NCBI RefSeq assembly: GCF_020215705.1
Contig: NZ_JAIWNB010000016.1
Location: 62,001 to 126,000 of the forward strand
DNA from: Nonomuraea aurantiaca
GTDB taxonomy: Bacteria > Actinomycetota > Actinomycetes > Streptosporangiales > Streptosporangiaceae
DNA length: 64,000 nucleotides
Direction of reading: 5' to 3'
Under the pieces are notes generated by a model, which had not been told where the DNA came from, searched no databases, and saw nothing but the letters and a program-made list of their open reading frames with translations. Positions 7,467-15,294 of this stretch are shown piece after piece. Numbering within the stretch: the first letter of the stretch is position 1; each line of letters begins with the position of its first letter. Both the position numbers and the translations under genes were made by a program.

Positions 7467-8045
7467 TCAGGTCTCTGCCGGGCCGGTGGCCCGGGGACGG
7501 GCGGGCCCGGCGCCGAAGGCGTCCGCGCACAATTGGGCGAACCACCCCACGCCCGGCAGCAGGAGCACCCAGCCGAGGAGCGCCCAGCCGAGATGGAGGT
7601 GCTGGGCCGCGTGGGCGAAGGCCGCCACGCCCTGGGTGCGCAGCCCGTCGGCACGTTCGTAGGTCATCCGGCGCAAGCCCCCCGGATGTCTCTCCGCGGG
7701 CTGGATCCGCAGCGAGACGGGCCGCCGACGGACGAACCAGCGGCCGACCGCGTCGCACCGCTCGCAGGTCGCCGCCACGTGGAGGTCGGCAGGCGGCAGG
7801 CCGGGGTAGGGGCGGATGCGGGGTAGCCAGGCGCGTACCTGGTCACGGTAGTCCGTCCACTCCCGGCCGTACCGCGACAGGAGCTGGGTCCCCTCGTGCC
7901 AGGCGGCCAGCCCAGCGCCGTAGGCGACGCAGCTCGCCGCGGCGGCGGCGAACCGGAAGTCGAGCTGGGTCGCACCCCGCGCGCGGCTGCTCACCATGCG
8001 CCTGCCCGGCCGCCGTGGCACCGACAAGCCCAAAAAATAGCTCAC
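7467..8045 (-). CDS. Probable N-terminally truncated methyltransferase-like protein with a DCC/thiol-disulfide domain
   Basis: The 192-residue frame has two recognisable parts. Residues about 30-80 form one hydrophobic helix followed by RYGREWTDYRDQVRAWLPR, resembling the C-terminus of isoprenylcysteine or phospholipid methyltransferase-like membrane enzymes. Residues about 88-180 carry a CxxC (Cys-Glu-Arg-Cys) followed by GRWFVRRRPV and a C-terminal amphipathic region like DCC thiol-disulfide proteins. A full enzyme would need about four transmembrane helices, but only one is present. The GTG at 8045 has no good ribosome site and an in-frame TGA lies close upstream. I infer a 5'-truncated gene; a genuine short protein remains possible. 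Confidence 0.5.
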   Translation of the reverse strand: MSYFLGLSVPRRPGRRMVSSRARGATQLDFRFAAAAASCVAYGAGLAAWHEGTQLLSRYGREWTDYRDQVRAWLPRIRPYPGLPPADLHVAATCERCDAVGRWFVRRRPVSLRIQPAERHPGGLRRMTYERADGLRTQGVAAFAHAAQHLHLGWALLGWVLLLPGVGWFAQLCADAFGAGPARPRATGPAET

Positions 8046-8171
8046 GTCGAGATGGGCAGGGTGAGCCCTCCCTCAGAGGTCTCCTCCGGTACGAGGGCGG
8101 CCGCCCATGGCCTCGGCCGGCCCTCGGGAGAGCGCGAGGCCGAGCACGCCGGCCCGCAGGCGGCTGTCGGG

Positions 8172-8639
8172 TCAGTCGGGGAGTCTCATCTCCAGCCCGT
8201 AGCGCAGCCCGACCTGCGTCACGGCCTTCAGGCTGGGCAACGGATGGTCCGCCGGCGGGGCCTGCCGGGTCGGCGCCAGCTCTCCTATCTCGGTGAAGAA
8301 TCCTTCGATCCCGCCGGGCGAATAGACCACGAGAATGCGCGCGTCCGTGAGGGGCTCGAAGCGCTCCCACGTCCGCTCGGGGATGTAGAAGAACGAACCC
8401 GGGCCGCCTTCCACCACCTCGTCGTCAATGTGCAGGCGGACCGTCCCCTCCAGGATGTAGAGCATCTCCGTTCCCGGATGCGTGTGCGGCGGGGGACCCA
8501 TTCCGGCCGGGACGGTCATCTCGATGACCGTGACGCCGCCGCCCGTCTCGTCGCTCGCGGCCTTGACCTCGTAGAGACCGCCGAGCACCCAGAACGCGTC
8601 GCCTTCCCCAGGCTTGCGCGCGATCACGTTGTCCGCCAT
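8172..8639 (-). CDS. Cupin-domain protein
   Basis: The 155-residue single-domain cupin has motif 1 around PPPHTHPGTEMLYILEG and a second motif region with the metal-site remnant near ERTWERFEP. The first motif has the two histidines and glutamate typical of metal binding; the second is less canonical, so enzymatic activity is uncertain. The ATG at 8639 follows GGAGGGGGG, which decides the start over a longer open frame to 8759. The gene is divergent from the F420 oxidoreductase, with 186 bp between starts. A sensor or small-molecule modifier is plausible, but no substrate can be named. Confidence 0.85.
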   Translation of the reverse strand: MADNVIARKPGEGDAFWVLGGLYEVKAASDETGGGVTVIEMTVPAGMGPPPHTHPGTEMLYILEGTVRLHIDDEVVEGGPGSFFYIPERTWERFEPLTDARILVVYSPGGIEGFFTEIGELAPTRQAPPADHPLPSLKAVTQVGLRYGLEMRLPD

Positions 8640-8825
8640 GTCGCCCCCCTCCGCTCCGTAATCACCACCTGACCAGGAGTGATCCAGACAGGTCAATCGA
8701 AGCCAGGACAAGAGTCTCCAGAAGCAGGTAAACAAGACCGGCCGTCTCCCACCCCTCAACGATCATGTTTGCGCCTCTCCATCGGGGTAGCGCGTGCCAT
8801 GGCGCCGAAGGAAAGGAGTGATGAG

Positions 8826-9779
8826 ATGACGAAGTTCGGCTATTTCCTGGGGTGCGAGGAACACGATCCCAAGGAACTCGTACGGCAGGCGGTGCTGGCC
8901 GAGCGGGCCGGCTTCGAGAGCCTGTGGATCTCCGATCATTACCATCCGTGGCTGGACGAGCAGGGACAGAGCGCGTTCGTCTGGTCGGTGATCGGCGCGA
9001 TCAGCCAGGCCGTGTCGCTGCCGATCACCACGGCGGTCACCTGCCCGCTCGTCCGGATCCATCCCGCCGTCGTCGCCCAGGCCGCCGCCACCAGCGCGGT
9101 GCTGACCGGCGGCCGTTTCCAGCTCGGCGTGGGCACCGGCGAAGCGCTGAACGAGCACATCATCGACTCGCGCTGGCCGCCGGCCGACGAACGCCTGGAG
9201 ATGCTGAAGGAGGCGGTCGAGCTGATGCGCGAGCTGTGGAGCGGCAAGCTGGTCACCCACCGCGGCACGCATTACCGGCTCGACACCGCCCGTCTCTATA
9301 CGCTTCCCGACACCCCGCCGCCCGTTTACGTCTCCGGGTTCGGCGAGAAGTCGGTCACCCTGGCCGGCCGGATCGGCGACGGCTACATCTCCACCGGGCC
9401 CACGGCCGAGTTGGTGGACCTCTTCCGCAAGTCCGGCGGTGCGGGCAAACCCGCTCAGGGCGGCCTGAAGGTCTGCCATGCCGCCGACGAGGCGAGCGCC
9501 CGCCGTACCGTGCACCGGCTCTGGCCGACGCAGGGCATCCAGGGTGAGGCGTCGCAGTTGCTACCGCTCCCCCGGCACTTCGAAGAGCTCGCCGGCATGG
9601 TGAGCGAGGAGGAGGCCACCGCCTCGACCCCGTGCGGCCCCAATCCGGAGACGCACCTGAAGTCGATCCGTGAGTACGTCGACGCCGGGTTCGACGAGAT
9701 CTACATCAACCAGATCGGCCCCCAGCAGGACGCCTTCTTCGAGTTCTACGCCCGAGATGTCCTGCCCCGGCTGCGATAG
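8826..9779 (+). CDS. F420-dependent oxidoreductase of the glucose-6-phosphate dehydrogenase-like group
   Basis: The 317-residue product is a luciferase-like TIM barrel. Family markers are the start TKFGYFLG, SLWISDHYHPW, PITTAVTCPL, GGRFQLGVGTGEALNEHI and the C-terminal EIYINQIGPQQ segment, all characteristic of the F420-dependent G6PDH-like subfamily (FGD). Such enzymes transfer hydride between deazaflavin F420 and a substrate; a sugar phosphate is not assured. AAAGGAG lies about 9 bp before the ATG at 8826, fixing the start; a longer open frame upstream is not favoured. Presence of F420 chemistry supports an actinobacterial host. It stands alone, divergent from the cupin gene. Confidence 0.9.
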   Translation: MTKFGYFLGCEEHDPKELVRQAVLAERAGFESLWISDHYHPWLDEQGQSAFVWSVIGAISQAVSLPITTAVTCPLVRIHPAVVAQAAATSAVLTGGRFQLGVGTGEALNEHIIDSRWPPADERLEMLKEAVELMRELWSGKLVTHRGTHYRLDTARLYTLPDTPPPVYVSGFGEKSVTLAGRIGDGYISTGPTAELVDLFRKSGGAGKPAQGGLKVCHAADEASARRTVHRLWPTQGIQGEASQLLPLPRHFEELAGMVSEEEATASTPCGPNPETHLKSIREYVDAGFDEIYINQIGPQQDAFFEFYARDVLPRLR

Positions 9780-9796
9780 AACGGCGGTGGTGCGGA

Positions 9797-10963
9797 TCAG
9801 CGCGTCTCCTGGGGGACGAACCTCTTGAGCGCCTCCTTGCCGAACCGCACCGCCGCGTTTCCGCGGTCGAGCAGGTCGTTCTGGTACTCCTCCAGCGCCG
9901 AGGTCAGGTCCCGCTCGCCTCGGTGGACCTCGGCCAGCCGGGCGCTCAGCCGTACGGCGTCCTGCATGGCGGTGCTCGCGCCGTTCCCGCCGCTGGCCAG
10001 GGTCAGGTGCGCGGAGTCACCGAGCAACGTGACCCGGCCCACCGGCCAGGGCGGCATCGGCCGGTCATAGACCTTGGCCCGGCCCACGGCGCTCATGTAG
10101 GCGGAGGCCACCAGATCCCGCAGGTCGGGATGCCAGCCCTCGATGAGCTCCAGCACCAGCTCGCGCGCGTCCTCCCCGGCGGAGCCCGGATTGGTGGCCG
10201 CCGGGTGCTCCGGCGGCACCAGCAGCACCCACCGTACGTAGCCGTCCCGGTACGGCATGTCCAGCCCGGGGGCGAGCTCGGCGGCGGCCGCGGACGGCTC
10301 CCTGTCGAACTGCATCCGCCCCAGCATCAGCGTGATCCCGGGCCCCTTCACCATCGTGCCGCGTCCCGGCACCAGCCGCAGGAAGCGGTCGGTGATCGTG
10401 GTGAGCCCCATGGCGCCGCACAGGTCCGAGTCGACCAGCTCGATCTCGGGCACCAGGTGCCGCCGCACCACGGAGTTGCTGCCGTCGGCGCCGACCAGCA
10501 CCGCGCCCGTGGCCTCCGTGCCGTCGGCGAAGCGCGCGGTCACGGTCCCGCCGAGCCCCTCCGCCACCCCCTTCAGCCGCTTGCCGTACGCGACCCGGTC
10601 GCCCAGATCGCCGAGCAGGATCCGCCGCAATACCTGCCGGTCCATCGCCCTGCTCCCCTCCGACGGCCCGTCCAGATGGCGGCTGAGGACCGTTAACTGC
10701 TCGTCGAACAGCAGCCCCGGCCCGGTCAGGTCCCCGCTGGTGGCCTCGACCAGCTCGTAGAGCCGCGGCGGCAGGCTCGCCCGCAGCGCGGCCAGCCCCG
10801 GCTCCGCCAGCCCGATCCGGTAACCCTGGAAACGATCGCCGCTGCCGTCATCCGCCTCGTACACGCGCACGTCGAGGCCCGCTCGGACGAGCGCGTGGGC
10901 GAGAGTCAGCCCGCCGAGCCCCGCCCCGATCACCAGCACCCGTCCCACGCCCTGCTCGGTCAT
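9797..10963 (-). CDS. FAD-dependent aromatic-hydroxylase-like monooxygenase
   Basis: The 388-residue class A flavoprotein monooxygenase starts with the Rossmann dinucleotide motif VLVIGAGLGGLTLAHAL. It has the second FAD motif at about residues 285-300 (VTLLGDSAHLT) followed by GGNGASTAMQDAVRL. A mid-protein VLVGADGSNSVVRRHL segment is the usual DG motif. These enzymes hydroxylate or otherwise oxygenate small organic molecules using NAD(P)H and O2. The ATG at 10963 is supported by GGAGGG. It is divergent from a TetR gene over a 30-bp palindrome, so repression lifted by the substrate or a related compound is the likely control. It converges with the F420 gene, 17 bp apart. Confidence 0.9.
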   Translation of the reverse strand: MTEQGVGRVLVIGAGLGGLTLAHALVRAGLDVRVYEADDGSGDRFQGYRIGLAEPGLAALRASLPPRLYELVEATSGDLTGPGLLFDEQLTVLSRHLDGPSEGSRAMDRQVLRRILLGDLGDRVAYGKRLKGVAEGLGGTVTARFADGTEATGAVLVGADGSNSVVRRHLVPEIELVDSDLCGAMGLTTITDRFLRLVPGRGTMVKGPGITLMLGRMQFDREPSAAAAELAPGLDMPYRDGYVRWVLLVPPEHPAATNPGSAGEDARELVLELIEGWHPDLRDLVASAYMSAVGRAKVYDRPMPPWPVGRVTLLGDSAHLTLASGGNGASTAMQDAVRLSARLAEVHRGERDLTSALEEYQNDLLDRGNAAVRFGKEALKRFVPQETR

Positions 10964-10994
10964 GACACCCTCCGTCTCTTGACGCCGTTCCGAC

Positions 10995-11024
10995 GTGAAC
11001 AACGTTCACGTGTACATTGTTCAC
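10995..11024. promoter_or_regulatory. 30-bp palindromic TetR operator
   Basis: The intergenic region between the divergent monooxygenase and TetR genes holds a near-perfect 30-bp palindrome centred on CACGTG. It is built from two 15-bp half-sites, GTGAACAACGTTCAC and its diverged inverse. The first is itself a palindrome, GTGAAC-3 bp-GTTCAC. Only two symmetric pairs mismatch. Placement and size fit a TetR operator bound by two dimers, controlling both genes. Confidence 0.75.
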
Positions 11025-11065
11025 GTACGAGGGGCCGCATTGTCAACCACGAGTTGGAGGATTGG

Positions 11066-11611
11066 ATGAGTCAGCGACGCGCCCAGGTGCTTCAGGCGGC
11101 GATCGAGCTGCTCGACGAGGTCGGCCTGGACGGTCTCACCATGCGGCTCCTGGCGAGCCGGCTCGGCGTGCGAGCAGGCGCCCTGTACCGGCATTACCCG
11201 AGCAAGCAGGCCCTGCTGGACGCCATGGTCGCGCACCTGGTCGTCCCTCCGGGCGAGGCCGTGCCGCCACCGCTCGACGGCCCCTGGGACGAGCGGCTGC
11301 GCGGCCTCGCGATCGGCACGCGGGAGCTCATGCTGGCCCACCGCGACGGCGCGCGCCTGATGTCCACCTTCCAGAACCCGGGCAGCGAGGCCGTCGCCTT
11401 CTACCACGACCTCATCGCCACCCTGGCCGCCGCGGGCGTCCCTGCGGACACGGCCGCCGCGGCCGTGGACACCGTCATGGCCTACGTCAATGGCTACACG
11501 ACCGAGGAACAGGCCCGCTCGGTCGCCACCCAGCCCAGAGAGTTCCGCGACCGCGCCTTCCGCGCCGGCCTCGAACTGATCATCGCCGGAGTCCGGGCAT
11601 CTCTGCCCTGA
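11066..11611 (+). CDS. TetR-family repressor with TetR_C-type ligand domain
   Basis: The 181-residue product has a helix-turn-helix at about residues 8-50 (TMRLLASRLGVRAGALYRHYPSK). The C-terminal half resembles the tetracycline-repressor type ligand domain (LMSTFQNPGSEAVAFYHDLI). The ATG at 11066 is preceded by TTGGAGG at 6 bp; upstream in-frame codons exist but are not supported. The gene is divergent from the FAD monooxygenase and has the 30-bp palindrome in its own promoter, so autoregulation plus control of the monooxygenase is the simplest model. The effector is unknown. Confidence 0.9.
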   Translation: MSQRRAQVLQAAIELLDEVGLDGLTMRLLASRLGVRAGALYRHYPSKQALLDAMVAHLVVPPGEAVPPPLDGPWDERLRGLAIGTRELMLAHRDGARLMSTFQNPGSEAVAFYHDLIATLAAAGVPADTAAAAVDTVMAYVNGYTTEEQARSVATQPREFRDRAFRAGLELIIAGVRASLP

Positions 11612-11774
11612 GCTGCCTCTGGAACTGCCCCTGAGCTGCGACGACATGTTCGCTCCACAATCAGCGAAAAATATCGCTCCGCCGTGTCGATTCGCCGTAG
11701 ACGTGTTCGACGCGTCAGTGACAGGACAGCACGGGACTGACCGTTCCGGACTCCCGCAATCGGAGGAGCGCACC

Positions 11775-12245
11775 ATGCAGAAGATCACCACGTACCTGTG
11801 GTTCGACAACCAGGCCGAAGAGGCGGCCGAGTTCTACACCTCGCTGTTCGAGGACTCGCGGATCCTCGAGGTGCACCGCTACGGCGACGCCGGCCCGGGT
11901 CCGGCGGGTACGGCCATGATGGTGACGTTCGAGCTGGCGGGCCAGCGGTTCCTCGCGTTGAACGGCGGCCCGCAGTTCACCTTCACCGAGGCGATCTCGC
12001 TGTACGTCGACTGCGCCTCGCAGGAGGAGGTGGACGAGCTGTGGGCCAAGCTCACCGAGGGCGGCCAGGAATCGCAGTGCGGCTGGTTGAAGGACAGGTG
12101 GGGCCTGTCCTGGCAGATCGTCCCCAAGGCGCTGCCCGAGCTGCTGGGCAACCCCGACCCGACCAAGGCGCAGCAGGTCATGAAGGCCATGCTGGGCATG
12201 CGGAAGATCGACATCAAGGCCCTGGAAGAGGCCGCCCGCCGCTGA
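11775..12245 (+). CDS. PhnB/3-demethylubiquinone-methyltransferase-like VOC protein
   Basis: The 156-residue product has a vicinal-oxygen-chelate fold. It opens KITTYLWFDNQAEEAAEFYTSLF and carries GQRFLALNGGPQFTFTEAIS and LSWQIVPKALPELL, the usual PhnB-like signature. Proteins of this group are often annotated as 3-demethylubiquinone methyltransferases, but most lack demonstrated activity. GGAGGAG lies 8 bp before the ATG at 11775. The 3' end overlaps the convergent TetR gene by 32 bp, so the two transcripts are antisense at their tails. Confidence 0.9.
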   Translation: MQKITTYLWFDNQAEEAAEFYTSLFEDSRILEVHRYGDAGPGPAGTAMMVTFELAGQRFLALNGGPQFTFTEAISLYVDCASQEEVDELWAKLTEGGQESQCGWLKDRWGLSWQIVPKALPELLGNPDPTKAQQVMKAMLGMRKIDIKALEEAARR

Positions 12246-12972
12246 GCTGGTCCAGGCCGAGCGGGGTGGCCGGCGGCAGGGGGTCGGCGCCTTCGGCGCG
12301 GAACGCCTGGAGCAGCAGGGCCACCAGCCGCCGGGACGCGGCCAGCGCCGCCTCGGGCGAGTCGGTCACGATGCCGCTGTTGGCCATGAGGAGGAGCGTG
12401 AGGTCGTCCTGGACGAAGTCGGCCCGCAGCCGCCCGGCCTCCTTGGCCCGCCGCGCCAGCTCGGCGAAACCCCGCTCGGCACATTCGCGTTCGCGCTCTA
12501 AGTCGATCGCGTCCGGGAACGCCGAGAGGAACGCCGCGGTGAATCCCCGGTCGACGGCCTGCATGGCGCACACCTTCTCGATGACGGTGCGGAAGCCGCG
12601 CCACGGGTCGGGGTCGGCGAGCGCGTCGTCGACGACCTTCGCGCACGCGTGGAGGTCGTCGGCGAACACCTCGACGACCAGCGACTCCTTCGTGGGAAAG
12701 CGGCGGTAGAGGGTCGCGATCCCGACGCCGGAGCGCCGGGCGATCTCGACCATCGGCACGTCGAGGCCGAGCGTGGCGAAGCTCTCGCGGGCGGCCTCGA
12801 GGATGCGGTTGCGGTTGTGCCGCGCATCGGCTCGCAACCCAGGTGCTTCGGCGCGCAGGCCAGGCTTTTCGACGGGCAGCCCAGGTGCTTCGGCGGGCGC
12901 CCCGGACGTTGCGGCGGGCGGCCCAGGCGCTTCGGCGGGCGCGCACGGCATCTGAGACGGCTCGGAGGACAT
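12214..12972 (-). CDS. TetR-family regulator with a 7-residue-repeat N-terminus
   Basis: The 252-residue product has a helix-turn-helix at about residues 60-105 (VEIARRSGVGIATLYRRFPTKE) and a C-terminal dimerisation/ligand region. The first 50 residues are a Pro/Ala-rich heptad-like repeat (APAEAPG and variants), which is unusual for TetR proteins and probably disordered. The ATG at 12972 with GAGAGG upstream is chosen; the frame is open to 13176, but that part overlaps the sirtuin gene. It is divergent from the sirtuin, starts 91 bp apart, and may regulate it. It overlaps the PhnB-like gene tail to tail. Confidence 0.85.
   Translation of the reverse strand: MSSEPSQMPCAPAEAPGPPAATSGAPAEAPGLPVEKPGLRAEAPGLRADARHNRNRILEAARESFATLGLDVPMVEIARRSGVGIATLYRRFPTKESLVVEVFADDLHACAKVVDDALADPDPWRGFRTVIEKVCAMQAVDRGFTAAFLSAFPDAIDLERERECAERGFAELARRAKEAGRLRADFVQDDLTLLLMANSGIVTDSPEAALAASRRLVALLLQAFRAEGADPLPPATPLGLDQLSGGRPLPGP
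12833..12937. repeat. 21-bp in-frame tandem repeat in the TetR N-terminus
   Basis: Five contiguous 21-bp units start at 12833, 12854, 12875, 12896 and 12917. On the coding strand they encode APAEAPG, PPAATSG, APAEAPG, LPVEKPG and LRAEAPG. The units are diverged but keep the frame. Confidence 0.8.
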
Positions 12973-13063
12973 GCCTCTCACTTTAGCCCAACCGGAGACC
13001 CCTTTCCGGTTAGTCGCACGTGCCGCCAGCGGCGCGTCGCGGCGAGTCGGGCACGATAGTGCT

Positions 13064-13906
13064 GTGACCGAAAGTGTGGGAACCCGCAGCAGCGCGCTCG
13101 ACTCGCTGATCGCGTTGATGGCCAGAGGCGGCGTGGTGGTGCTCAGCGGGGCAGGACTGTCCACCGAATCGGGCATCCCGGACTACCGGGGACCCACAGG
13201 CCGCGCCCGGAAGGCCGAGCCCATGACGTACCAGCGCTTCGTCGGCAGCGCCGAGGCGCGGCAGCGATACTGGGCGCGCAGCCACGCCGGCTGGCGGCAG
13301 ATCGGCCTGGCCAGACCCAACGCCGGGCATCGCGCCGTGGCCGAGCTGGAACGGCGCGGGCTGATCGAGACCATCGTCACGCAGAACGTGGACGGCCTGC
13401 ACCAGGCGGCCGGAGCGCGGCGGGTGATCGAACTGCACGGCGGGCTCGACCGGGTCGTGTGCCTGTCCTGCCGCGAGCGCACCCGCCGCACCGAGCTGGA
13501 GACCCGCCTGCGATCGGCCAATCCCGGCTGGGCGGCCAGCGGGCAGATCAACCCCGACGGCGACACCGTACTCACCGACGACCAGGTCGAAGGGTTTCAG
13601 GTGGTGGACTGCGCGGCCTGCGGCGGGCTTCTCAAGCCCGACGTGGTGTTCTTCGGGGAGAACGTACCCAAAACCCGGGTGGATGAGTGCTTCGCGCTCG
13701 TCGCGGCGGCGCGGGCTCTCCTGGTCCTCGGATCGTCGCTGACCGTACGGTCCGGCCTGCGATTCGTCAGCAAGGCAGCCGCGCTCGGCATCCCGATCGC
13801 CATCGTGAACCAGGGGCCGACCGGCGGAGACGCCCAGGCCGCACTCACCCTGGACGCACCCCTCGGCGCGACCCTGACCCACCTCACCACCCGACTGTCA
13901 ACTTGA
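13064..13906 (+). CDS. Sir2-family NAD-dependent protein deacylase (class II-like)
   Basis: The 280-residue sirtuin has NAD-binding GAGLSTESGIPDYRG at 29-43, TQNVDGLH at 106-113 and catalytic His125 in IELHGG. Its zinc ribbon has Cys133/Cys136 and Cys183/Cys186. The long, class II (SIRT4-like) insert between cysteine pairs (SGQINPDGD) and the GLLKPDVVFFGEN segment are present. Sirtuins remove acyl groups from lysines, consuming NAD. I chose the GTG at 13064; an in-frame ATG at 12971 would overlap the divergent TetR gene start. The gene is followed by a strong hairpin at 13907-13926. Confidence 0.93.
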   Translation: MTESVGTRSSALDSLIALMARGGVVVLSGAGLSTESGIPDYRGPTGRARKAEPMTYQRFVGSAEARQRYWARSHAGWRQIGLARPNAGHRAVAELERRGLIETIVTQNVDGLHQAAGARRVIELHGGLDRVVCLSCRERTRRTELETRLRSANPGWAASGQINPDGDTVLTDDQVEGFQVVDCAACGGLLKPDVVFFGENVPKTRVDECFALVAAARALLVLGSSLTVRSGLRFVSKAAALGIPIAIVNQGPTGGDAQAALTLDAPLGATLTHLTTRLST

Positions 13907-13926
13907 CCCGGCCCTGAAGGGCCGGG
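13907..13926. terminator. Perfect 8-bp stem hairpin after the sirtuin gene
   Basis: CCCGGCCC, loop TGAA and GGGCCGGG form a perfect stem 3 bp after the sirtuin stop; there is no T tract. It can terminate from either direction. Similar GC hairpins also cap IS200/IS605-type elements, but no transposase sequence adjoins it. Confidence 0.6.
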
Positions 13927-13950
13927 CTTGGAGGTAGGGCGCCGCCGCAG

Positions 13951-14082
13951 TCAGTGTCGCTGTCCCTGCCGCCCGCCCGCTGCGCGATCAACACCATCGT
14001 CGGCGAGATCGGCCGCCGGCGCCACGGAGGCGGCGGCCTTGAGCTCGTGGAAGGTCTCAATCCGATCCACGACGTGCTTCAC
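13951..14082 (-). CDS. Possible 43-codon protein coupled to the GntR gene
   Basis: This frame starts at GTG 14082, overlapping the GntR stop codon (GTGA), and ends at TGA 13951. It begins VKHVVDRIETFHELKAAAS, which looks helical and protein-like, then turns into low-complexity Ala/Asp sequence. There is no homology I recognise. The overlap suggests coupling, but it may equally be the shifted tail of an older, longer gene. Low confidence as a real protein. The rest of 13927-14078 holds nothing else I can name. Confidence 0.25.
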   Translation of the reverse strand: MKHVVDRIETFHELKAAASVAPAADLADDGVDRAAGGRQGQRH

Positions 14083-14879
14083 GGTACGTGCCGGCCTTCA
14101 TGGGGTGAGGGTGTGCCTCCCCCAGCGTCGCGCCTCGTCGTTCCGGGTGCGGCAGGGGTGCCCTTGGCCGGGTCGGCGCGGGCTGCGTTCGGGGAGGGGC
14201 CGCCGGTGGCGGTCGGCGAGGTGCCGAACAGGATGCGCAGCGCGGTCTTCCTGCTACTGGTGACGTGCTCGACGGCGAAGGCGGCGGCTGCCGCCGAATC
14301 GCCGGACGCGATCGCCTCGTACAGCCGGGTGTGTTCGGTGCACAGCCGTTCGGGGTCGTCGACCTGACGGAACAGCCAGTTCAGCCGACCGTGCAGGGGC
14401 TCCAGGATGGTGCCGAGGAGGTGGTTGCCGGCGATGGCCGTGATCTCGTCATGGAAGGCCACGTTGGCGTCACCGAAGTCGTCGACGTTGCTCGCCGCCG
14501 CGGCCCGGCTTGCCTTGTCGAGATGCCGCTTGAGTCGCCGCATGTCGGCCTTGCTCGCTTGCTCAGCGGCACGGCGGGCGGTGAACGCCTCAAGCGCTTC
14601 GCGTACGTCGAAGAGTTCTTGAACGTCGGTCTGCGACAAATGCTTGACGACGACTCCCCGTCGCGGCACGACGTGGACGAAGCCCTCGGACTCGAGCATG
14701 CGCAGGGCCTCGCGCACGGGAACTCGGGATACGCCCAGTTCATCTGCGAGCTCGCGTTCGACCATCTTGCTGCCAGGCGGAAGCTGCCCCTTCACGATCC
14801 GGTTCCGGATCTCCAGCCGGACCTGATCACGCAGCGACGTATGCGCGAGACCCAGCGGCGTCTTGGTCTGACGTGACAT
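14079..14879 (-). CDS. GntR-family regulator, FadR/FCD subgroup
   Basis: The 266-residue product has a winged helix-turn-helix at about residues 20-75 (QLPPGSKMVERELADELGVSRVPVREALRMLESEG). An all-helical FCD ligand domain at about 90-215 shows the Asp/His metal-site pattern (NVAFHDEITAIAGN). The last 45 residues are Gly/Pro/Thr-rich and atypical, possibly an extended or frameshifted tail. The ATG at 14879 follows GGGGG. It faces the nucleoside hydrolase across a region with two GGTATACC-like palindromes, so it most likely represses that locus and itself, with a nucleoside-derived metabolite as effector by inference. Confidence 0.9.
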   Translation of the reverse strand: MSRQTKTPLGLAHTSLRDQVRLEIRNRIVKGQLPPGSKMVERELADELGVSRVPVREALRMLESEGFVHVVPRRGVVVKHLSQTDVQELFDVREALEAFTARRAAEQASKADMRRLKRHLDKASRAAAASNVDDFGDANVAFHDEITAIAGNHLLGTILEPLHGRLNWLFRQVDDPERLCTEHTRLYEAIASGDSAAAAAFAVEHVTSSRKTALRILFGTSPTATGGPSPNAARADPAKGTPAAPGTTRRDAGGGTPSPHEGRHVP

Positions 14880-14896
14880 GACCACCCCCTTCCCTC

Positions 14897-14906
14897 TGGT
14901 ATGCCA
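14897..14906. promoter_or_regulatory. Candidate GntR operator half 1
   Basis: TGGTATGCCA, a palindrome-like site 18 bp upstream of the GntR start. It resembles the TGGTATACCA-type sites of FCD-class GntR regulators and the second site at 14984-14991. Confidence 0.5.
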
Positions 14907-14983
14907 CATCCCAGACAAACATCAATCTACCTCGGACTTCAGGCGAATACTTGACGTTCAGGAAGCTTGGCCGATAGGCATAC

Positions 14984-14991
14984 GGTATACC
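14984..14991. promoter_or_regulatory. Candidate GntR operator half 2
   Basis: A perfect GGTATACC palindrome (context GCATACGGTATACCACC) lies just downstream of a TTGACG -35-like box at 14951-14956. Binding here would block transcription towards the nucleoside hydrolase. Confidence 0.5.
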
Positions 14992-15063
14992 ACCAAGAGC
15001 AGCGCCCCCTGCCGGAAATAGAGGCGTCATGAAAGACCGAACAATGAGAACCGGCGCGCTTAA

Positions 15064-15294
15064 CTCGGGCTCGCGGCAGACGCGACGTCCCTGCTGCTCC
15101 TCAGCCCCTACGCGCTCGTGCTGGGCGATCGGTCCCTTCGCAGGAAAGCTTCGCCGTGCGGCCTGGTCATCACCGTCGCCGCGCTCGCCACCTCGTACCT
15201 CATCCCGCGGCCCACCGCCGCCGAGATCCCCCGTCACCGATCCGCCGGCGACGGCCTGCACACCACCACCATGGAAGGGAAGGCGTACTCATGA
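15064..15294 (+). pseudogene. 3' remnant of a membrane protein coupled to the nucleoside hydrolase
   Basis: This frame is open from just after a TAA at 15061 to TGA at 15292-15294 but has no usable start codon near its beginning. It encodes two hydrophobic stretches, TSLLLLSPYALVLG and CGLVITVAALATSYLI, separated by a basic loop (DRSLRRK), then a polar tail. Its stop overlaps the hydrolase start as ATGA, the hallmark of an operon partner. I infer the last two membrane segments of a transporter, perhaps a nucleoside permease, whose 5' part was deleted or frameshifted. ATGs at 15029 and 15044 lie in another frame. Confidence 0.55.

Noticed and set aside
12971..13063. Upstream ATG for the sirtuin at 12971
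   Set aside because: It would overlap the divergent TetR start and add a non-conserved 31-residue leader. The GTG at 13064 gives the usual sirtuin start.
13907..13926. Hairpin as a definite IS200/IS605 end
   Set aside because: No TnpA or TnpB coding sequence adjoins it, and its position 3 bp after the sirtuin stop is better explained as a terminator.
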